64,000 nt of DNA from Geomonas ferrireducens (GTDB lineage: Bacteria; Desulfobacterota; Desulfuromonadia; Geobacterales; Geobacteraceae), in assembly GCF_004917065.1 (NCBI RefSeq), contig NZ_SSYA01000001.1, positions 1,682,161 through 1,746,160 of the forward strand. The letters run 5' to 3'. The position numbers were made by a program, and so were the translations under genes. Position 1 is the first letter of the stretch; every line of letters begins with the position of its first letter. This document shows positions 56,486 through 64,000 of this stretch, piece by piece. The notes beneath the pieces were generated by a model. It did not search any database and was not told where the DNA came from. It worked only from the letters and a program-made list of their open reading frames with translations.

Positions 56486-56773
56486 CTATTCGATGACCTT
56501 CGGCACCCTGAAGAAGCTCTCGGCGCGCTGCGGCGCGTTGGCGAGGGCGTTTTCCACGCCGATCGAGCCGGTCGGCTCGTCGGCCCTGAAGGCGTTCTCC
56601 ATGGGGACCGCGTGCGAGGTGGGGACGATGCCGTCGGTGTCCAGTGCGTTCAGCTTCTCGACGTAGGCGAGGATGCCGTCCATCTGGCCGGTGAAGGTAT
56701 CCAGCTCCGCGTCGGTAAGCTCCAGTCGGGCGAGCCGTGCTACGTGTTCGACCTCTGCTCTTGTAATCTTCAT
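56486..56773 (-). CDS. gatC: Aspartyl/glutamyl-tRNA amidotransferase subunit C
   Basis: A 95-residue protein that bridges GatA and GatB. It begins KITRAEVEHVARLARLELTD and ends ESFFRVPKVIE, both diagnostic. First of the gatCAB genes, about 90 bases after the lipoprotein gene. An inverted repeat built on GTCCGACCAGTCGGAC (near 56,445) lies in the gatC-gatA gap. Confidence 0.94.
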   Translation of the reverse strand: MKITRAEVEHVARLARLELTDAELDTFTGQMDGILAYVEKLNALDTDGIVPTSHAVPMENAFRADEPTGSIGVENALANAPQRAESFFRVPKVIE

Positions 56774-56862
56774 GCCTGCTCCAAATACGCCCCGCGAAGG
56801 GCGTCTTCATGTTATTTAGCGTTCCCGGTTATTATCATGAACCACCTGAAAAGGCAACGTGC

Positions 56863-57633
56863 CTACTCCGGCAGCACGAGCCCGGCTTCTACGACATTGG
56901 AGGGGGCGCTCTCGACGGTGTCGGCGCCGACCTTGGCAACGCTCGTCACCGTGTAGCGGTAGGTCAACCCGAGCACCAGCTCCTGGTCCCGGTAGGTGGT
57001 ACCGGCAAGCGGCTCCTTGTTGACCGGAGCGAGCGGCACCGGTTCGTCCTTCTTGCTCTTGTAGATGTTGTAGCCGACGAAGGTTCCCTCCTCGGGGGGG
57101 AGGGCGACGTAGGTCAGTTCCACTTCGTTGGGAGAGCCGTGCGCCTCGAGCACCGGAGGAAGCGGGGGCGTGACCGCGGAGCGCCGCACCTTGTTGGAGT
57201 CCTTGCTCTGCGCCCCGTCCTTGCTGTAAGAGCGCACCTTGTACTGGTAGGTCCGCCCCTTCTGCAGGTCGAAGTCGTCGTAGATCCAGAGCCCGCCGGC
57301 ACGGCGTACCTTTTCGGGAAGCTCCAGATCCACCTTGGTGAGCTGGCTGTAGGCGCCGGGGCACTCCTCGCAGTCCTCGCTGGGTGGGAGCACGTTGCGC
57401 CGGAACAGTAGAAAGCCGGCGAGGTTCTCGAGCTTACCGCCTCCCTCCTGCTTGCCGGGTCCGCTCCAGCTCACCTGGAGTTCTCCTCCCTTTTGCGCCA
57501 CGGCGAGCGAGGTGATCGGTGCCGGGACCAGCGCCTCGGGGGGGACGAGCGTTCCTTTTTTGCCGCATCCGGCAAGGATGGCAAGCGACGCCGCAACTGC
57601 CACGGCGGGAAGGAGTCGACGCGATGCCGCCAC
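56863..57633 (-). CDS. Lipoprotein with fibronectin-type III-like domains
   Basis: A 256-residue predicted lipoprotein: signal peptide with lipobox LAILAGC (cleavage before Cys 23), then GKKGTLVPPE as in short LptM-type lipoproteins, followed by two FN3-like beta-sandwich modules (about residues 40-150 and 155-250; SWSGPGK, YQYKVRSYSKDG, GYNIYKSK, TYRYTVTSVAK). The cysteines in SEDCEECPG could form a disulfide or bind metal. It starts just after argH, a common place for lptM. Function unknown. Confidence 0.8.
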   Translation of the reverse strand: MAASRRLLPAVAVAASLAILAGCGKKGTLVPPEALVPAPITSLAVAQKGGELQVSWSGPGKQEGGGKLENLAGFLLFRRNVLPPSEDCEECPGAYSQLTKVDLELPEKVRRAGGLWIYDDFDLQKGRTYQYKVRSYSKDGAQSKDSNKVRRSAVTPPLPPVLEAHGSPNEVELTYVALPPEEGTFVGYNIYKSKKDEPVPLAPVNKEPLAGTTYRDQELVLGLTYRYTVTSVAKVGADTVESAPSNVVEAGLVLPE

Positions 57634-57635
57634 GG

Positions 57636-59012
<1,377 letters not shown>

Positions 59013-59052
59013 GTCTTTCGGTCTCCTGCTGCTGATTTTTGGTGGAACTGCA

Positions 59053-59160
59053 ACTTCTTTAACGCAAAGACGCTAAGGCGCTAAGGCGCAAAGAAAAACA
59101 TTAGTTTTACCCGTCCCTAGTTTTTACTTTGCGTCTCCGCGCCCTTGCGTTGAAGCCTTT
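59053..59160. repeat. Palindromic AACGCAAAG repeat upstream of argH
   Basis: AACGCAAAGACGCTAAGGCG pairs with TTTGCGTCTCCGCGCCCTTG, then GCGTTGAA. Another copy follows directly at 59,190, so two hairpins stand in tandem in this gap. Confidence 0.8.
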
Positions 59161-59187
59161 GCCTTTGAATCCCGTAAAACATTAACG

Positions 59188-59302
59188 ACCTAACGCAAAG
59201 GCGCAAAGCCGCCAAGACGCTAGGAAACCAGGAACAGGCAAAGGTTTTAACCCTCTAAGACTTTCTTTGCGTCTCCGCGCCTTTGCGTCTTTGCGTTGAA
59301 TA
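59188..59302. repeat. Second palindromic AACGCAAAG repeat in the argH leader
   Basis: AACGCAAAGGCGCAAAGCCG pairs with CTTTGCGTCTCCGCGCCTTT, then GCGTCTTTGCGTT. The 59,013-59,307 gap is filled by these two copies; no gene fits. Confidence 0.8.
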
Positions 59303-59307
59303 GCTTT

Positions 59308-60450
59308 TTACAAAACCTGCCCCTCGCCGTCGCCCACCTTGACCCATCCGGCATCGTCGGCCCAGCGCAGCACCGAGTGCACCTTCAAGGGGACCCGCGA
59401 GCTTCTCGGGTCGAGTTCGTGGTAGAGCGGCAGGTTGAAGTAGTAAAGCCTCGTTCCCGTGCCGAAGCGCAGGCGGCAGACCGGTGCGCCCTCGAAGTCG
59501 TCGCTGGCGAACTCACGGTCCTGGAAGGGGGACATCTTGTGGCGCGCGCTGATCGCCACGAAGGAAACCCCGTAACAGCTCTGGCAACGCACCCCTTCGA
59601 TCTCGCTTTCGTCCGAGCAGTTGCCGAAGACGGTCACCGTCTCCCGCACGCCGGGGGTGTCCTCCAAGAACTCGCCGTAGAAGCCGGTGAGCACCTCGCG
59701 ATAGGAGCGGTGCTCGGGCTTCGGGTTGCACTGGATCACGAAGAGGGCGTCGAGCGACTGCCTCATGGTGAAGAAGAGCCGGTCCGCGTGATCGATGATC
59801 TGCTTGATGTTGGAGGAGTAGAGGTCCCGGTACAGGTAATCAAGGCAGATGACCGTCATGAAATTGAAGCAGGCCGGCTGGGCGCGGAACAGGTAGAAGT
59901 GCCGCCCCCGGTACAGGTCGTGGTCCTTGTCCAGGAACTCCTCGCCCCGGAAAGGGTGCGTCTTCGCCTCCAGAAAGACCCTGAGCCGCCCGTCACGCTC
60001 CTTGATGGCGATGCAGCACCAGTTGACCGGCATACCCAGGATGTCGCCCGAGTCGATGTCGCGTTCCACGCAGTCGAGCGCCTCGGCGTTGTCCTCCTCG
60101 AAGCGTCTGAGCAGCGCCCGGTACTGCTCCAGGCGGATCTGTTCCAGCCCGAACATGGTGACCGTGTTGGGGCGGAAACGCTCGCCGATGATGTTCAGAA
60201 GGTCGTCGAACCGGGAGAGCGGTACCGAGGTCTCGGGGAACATCAGGAAGTGCAGTCGCTTCAGGTTGCCGGAGCCTTCGGCGACCAGGTCGAGCACGCT
60301 GCGCACCAGGCGCCACTGCTCCTCGACGTCGGCGAGCGTGAACAGGTGATCGCGGCGCTGCAATCGGTTCGGTATCTGCGCGATGAGGCAGTGCAGGTGA
60401 TGCCCGAGGGGGAAATCAAGCTGGACCTGTTTCTCGACGATCTTGACCAA
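59308..60450 (-). CDS. Nitrilase-superfamily-like protein of unknown role
   Basis: A 380-residue protein that I cannot place in a named family. It contains a plausible Glu-Lys-Cys triad of carbon-nitrogen hydrolases: FPE (Glu 73), EAKTHPFRGEE (Lys 163) and VICLDYLYRD (Cys 202), in the right order with hydrophobic strands between. The remaining C-terminal part (to residue 380) has two Cys (CSDE..., CQSCYG). It stands between Nudix and argH genes on the arg strand. An amidohydrolase or transferase is possible; no substrate is proposed. Confidence 0.65.
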   Translation of the reverse strand: MVKIVEKQVQLDFPLGHHLHCLIAQIPNRLQRRDHLFTLADVEEQWRLVRSVLDLVAEGSGNLKRLHFLMFPETSVPLSRFDDLLNIIGERFRPNTVTMFGLEQIRLEQYRALLRRFEEDNAEALDCVERDIDSGDILGMPVNWCCIAIKERDGRLRVFLEAKTHPFRGEEFLDKDHDLYRGRHFYLFRAQPACFNFMTVICLDYLYRDLYSSNIKQIIDHADRLFFTMRQSLDALFVIQCNPKPEHRSYREVLTGFYGEFLEDTPGVRETVTVFGNCSDESEIEGVRCQSCYGVSFVAISARHKMSPFQDREFASDDFEGAPVCRLRFGTGTRLYYFNLPLYHELDPRSSRVPLKVHSVLRWADDAGWVKVGDGEGQVL

Positions 60451-60576
60451 GCAGCACCCCGATTGACAATGGAAAATTGACTAATTGACAATTAACGCCC
60501 GGAGACAAGTGCCAATTGTCACGACGCTGCGCTTTGCCGGTATGAAGTGGCAGGTCGCCGTATCAATTGTCAATCG

Positions 60577-61005
60577 TCAATTGCTTTCAAAGATCTTCGT
60601 AAGGATGAAGCGGGCGCCGGCGGGGATCTTGTACTGCTCCAGTTCGCCCGGTTCGACCCAGCGGGCCTCGGCCACTTCGTCCTTGTTGTGGTTCACGTCG
60701 CAGTAAAGCGGCGTGCACCGGTAATAGATGATGATGAAGTGATAGTTGTCCTCTCCCGGCGTCACGTGTTCGAAGACGTCGATCAGGTCTCCCACTTCCA
60801 CCTCGAGGCCGACCTCTTCCCGGACCTCGCGCTTGAGGGCCGCCACGATCGGTTCACCGAGGTCGATCTTGCCGCCGGGCATCACCCATTCCCCCTGGAA
60901 AGGGGGTACGTTCCTCTTGGTGAGGAGCACCCGGCCGTCGTTGTCGATTATGACCGCGACCACCGAAGTGACGATGTGACTCGCCTTGAAACCGTTTTGC
61001 TCCAT
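60577..61005 (-). CDS. Nudix hydrolase
   Basis: About 142 residues with a complete Nudix box: GGKIDLGEP, then REVREEVGLEV. MutT-like members hydrolyse nucleoside diphosphates linked to another group; the substrate is not evident. ATG 61005 (MEQNGFKAS) is preferred; a GTG at 61023 in frame is the alternative. It lies after argG in the arg run. Confidence 0.88.
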   Translation of the reverse strand: MEQNGFKASHIVTSVVAVIIDNDGRVLLTKRNVPPFQGEWVMPGGKIDLGEPIVAALKREVREEVGLEVEVGDLIDVFEHVTPGEDNYHFIIIYYRCTPLYCDVNHNKDEVAEARWVEPGELEQYKIPAGARFILTKIFESN

Positions 61006-61066
61006 ATACACGGATAGGGGCACGAGTGTCTCGTGCCCCTATGAGCCTCCAGATACTTCCCTTTAC

Positions 61067-62284
<1,218 letters not shown>

Positions 62285-62343
62285 GGGTTCTCCTTTGGTC
62301 GTTGATCGGCGGGCCGTCCCTTTCGGGTATGGCCGTCTGTTCT

Positions 62344-63255
62344 TTATTTCATCAAGGTGGCCATGATGGCCTTTTGCACGTGCAGGCGGTTCTCTGCTTC
62401 GTCCCATACGACGGAGTTGGGGCCTTCGATCACGCCGTCGCTGATCTCCTCGCCGCGGTGCGCGGGGAGGCAGTGCAGTACGAGGGCGTCCTTCTTGGCG
62501 AGGGCGAGGAGCTTCTCGTCGAGCTGATAGCCTGCGAAGGCCTTTTCGCGGATCTTCTGCTCCTCTTCCTGCCCCATGCTGGCCCAGACGTCGGTGTTGA
62601 GGACGTCGGCGTCTTTCGCGGCCTCTTTGGGGTCGCGGACGACCACGATCTTGGATGAGCCGTTATTCTTCGCCCACTCGAGCACCTGCGGGTTCGGGTC
62701 GTAACCTTCCGGGCAGGCAAGCGTCAGGTCGAAGCCGAAGATGGCGGCCGCCTCGATCCAGGAGTTGGCCATGTTGTTTCCGTCGCCGATCCAGGCGAAC
62801 TTGAGCCCGTCGTAGCTCCCTTTGTGCTCGATCACAGTGAAGACGTCCGCCATGATCTGGCAGGGGTGGTGCAGGTCGGTCAAGCCGTTGATGACCGGGA
62901 TGGAGGCGTATTTCGCGAACTCTTCGACGGTCTCCTGGGCGAAGGTACGGATCATGACGCCGTCGCAGTAGCGTGCCATGACGCGGGCGGTGTCCTTGAT
63001 CGGCTCGCCGCGACCCATCTGGGAGTCCTTGCTGGAGATGAAGAGCGGGTGCCCGCCCAGTTGGTACATGCCGACCTCGAAGGAGATCCTGGTGCGGGTC
63101 GAGGACTTCTCGAAGATCATGGCGAGCGACTTGCCCTTCAAGAGGTGATGCTCGACGCCGCTCTTCGTCTTGGCTTTGAGGTCCTTGCAGAGGACGAACA
63201 TGGCGTCCAGCTCGGCTTTGGTGAACTGGCTCAGGGCCAGGAAGTCTTTTTTCAT
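62344..63255 (-). CDS. argF: Ornithine carbamoyltransferase
   Basis: A 303-residue enzyme making citrulline. The carbamoyl-phosphate site is [10 protein letters not shown], ornithine binding is in [15 protein letters not shown], and the catalytic loop is [13 protein letters not shown] 63255 ([11 protein letters not shown]) is the family start; a longer frame to 63303 is less likely. Confidence 0.97.
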   Translation of the reverse strand: MKKDFLALSQFTKAELDAMFVLCKDLKAKTKSGVEHHLLKGKSLAMIFEKSSTRTRISFEVGMYQLGGHPLFISSKDSQMGRGEPIKDTARVMARYCDGVMIRTFAQETVEEFAKYASIPVINGLTDLHHPCQIMADVFTVIEHKGSYDGLKFAWIGDGNNMANSWIEAAAIFGFDLTLACPEGYDPNPQVLEWAKNNGSSKIVVVRDPKEAAKDADVLNTDVWASMGQEEEQKIREKAFAGYQLDEKLLALAKKDALVLHCLPAHRGEEISDGVIEGPNSVVWDEAENRLHVQKAIMATLMK

Positions 63256-63334
63256 GGTATGCGGTTCTCGCTTCTCTGTTTTGATAGTGCCGGATGTGGG
63301 CACCTTGAAACGTCATTTCCCTCTTCCGCAAACT

Positions 63335-63440
63335 CTCCCTCTCCCGGAGGGGGAGGGTAGGGGAGGGGGAAGGGTGCCGGCGAAATCCCCCCTCCCTGCC
63401 TCCCCCCTCCGGGGGGAGGAGAGTGGACAGGGTGAGGGAG
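63335..63440. repeat. GC-rich intergenic palindrome between argD and argF
   Basis: CTCTCCCGGAGGGGGAGGG and CCTCCCCCCTCCGGGGGGAG, the same family as the element at 483-590. Confidence 0.6.
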
Positions 63441-63451
63441 AAATCAAAGCT

Positions 63452-64000
63452 TTATAGCGCGGCCAGGATCTCGGTCAGCCCGGCGATCATGTCGTCCACT
63501 TCCTTCTTGCCGACGATGAGCGGCGGAACGAAGCGGAGCACCTTCTCTTGGGCGCAGTTCAAAAGAAGCCCGCGCGAGAGTGCCGTCTTCACGATGTCGC
63601 CGCCGGGGATGGCGAGCTCGACGCCGATCATGAGGCCGATACCGCGCACATCCTTGATGAGGCTCGGGAACTTCTTGTGCAGCGCTTCCAGTTCGCCCAT
63701 CAGGTACTCGCCCATCTCCTCGGTCCGGTTCAGGATCCCTTCCTCCTGGATCGCGCGGATCGTGGCGACTGCCGCGGCGGTCACGAGCGGGTTGCCGCCG
63801 AAGGTGGAGCCGTGGGTGCCCGGGGTGAAGGATTCGGCAAGCCGGTCGGTGGCGAGCATGGCGCCGATCGGGGCGCCGCCTGCCAGCGCCTTGGCGAGCG
63901 TCATGATGTCAGGGGTTATGCCGAAGTGTTCGTGGGCAAACATCTTGCCGGTACGCCCCATGCCGACCTGCACCTCGTCGAAGATGAGGATGAGGTTGTT
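63452..64000 (-). CDS. argD: Acetylornithine aminotransferase (5' part outside the window)
   Basis: The frame enters from the right end and stops at 63452, giving the C-terminal ~182 residues of a class III PLP aminotransferase. LIFDEVQVGMGRTGK holds the Asp that binds the PLP ring nitrogen; LAKALAGGAPIGAML carries the PLP lysine; the C-terminal domain is complete. ArgD transaminates N-acetylglutamate semialdehyde in arginine synthesis. It heads the visible argD-argF-argG part. Confidence 0.93.
   Translation of the reverse strand, partial: NNLILIFDEVQVGMGRTGKMFAHEHFGITPDIMTLAKALAGGAPIGAMLATDRLAESFTPGTHGSTFGGNPLVTAAAVATIRAIQEEGILNRTEEMGEYLMGELEALHKKFPSLIKDVRGIGLMIGVELAIPGGDIVKTALSRGLLLNCAQEKVLRFVPPLIVGKKEVDDMIAGLTEILAAL

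Overview
The window reads as a chromosomal segment of a high-GC deltaproteobacterium of the Geobacter type (Geobacter, Geomonas or Citrifermentans). This rests on the rpsU-yqeY-cvpA-dnaG-rpoD block, an iron-uptake operon with two FeoA genes, FeoB and a Cys-rich partner, a YjfB-type motility peptide, an arg-gat-mtnA-glnE cluster and strong AGGAGG ribosome sites. It is an inference from gene content; no rRNA or tRNA gene was found to settle it.

Layout. 1-16.1 kb is core genome: the end of hisF and hisE, then the macromolecular-synthesis block (rpsU, yqeY, cvpA, dnaG, rpoD), a queC-folE2 pair for 7-deazaguanine synthesis, a DUF2064 glycosyltransferase-like gene, recQ, a leftward CDF transporter-ilvA pair, an outer-membrane protein, trxB and comM. 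27.2-44.3 kb is also ordinary chromosome: a diguanylate cyclase, an AcuI-like reductase, two Hsp20 genes, a DprA-like protein, a Fur-family regulator followed by a porin-like gene and feoA-feoA-feoB, a hydrolase-OsmC fusion, a chemotaxis receptor, a small nuclease-like protein and kup. 44.6-64 kb holds ileS-lspA rightward and a long leftward run: argD (cut by the window end), argF, argG, a Nudix gene, a nitrilase-fold gene, argH, a lipoprotein, gatC, gatA, gatB, mtnA, glnE and a thioesterase.

The unusual part is 16.1-27.0 kb. It opens with a lone hypothetical gene and about 20 copies of a 21-bp repeat in perfect register. From 17.98 to 24.8 kb there are nine small genes, all rightward, visibly AT-rich, mostly membrane or exported proteins. 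Six are followed by sites with the architecture of integron attC recombination sites (an AAC box, imperfect inverted arms, then a GTT box), and further half-sites are present. I read this as an integron gene-cassette array without its integrase (a CALIN). Two cassettes encode related four-helix membrane proteins of a family I do not recognise. Palindromic REP-like elements have inserted into several cassettes. At 25.2-26.3 kb a REP-associated tyrosine transposase with inverted ends sits between a truncated CARDB gene and a HigB-like toxin lacking its N-terminus, leaving an orphan HigA-like antitoxin.

The chromosome also carries several families of intergenic palindromes and GC-rich repeats, and a second, unrelated 21-bp tandem array after the chemotaxis receptor gene. 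Start codons below were chosen by ribosome-site spacing and family conservation and often differ from the longest possible frame.
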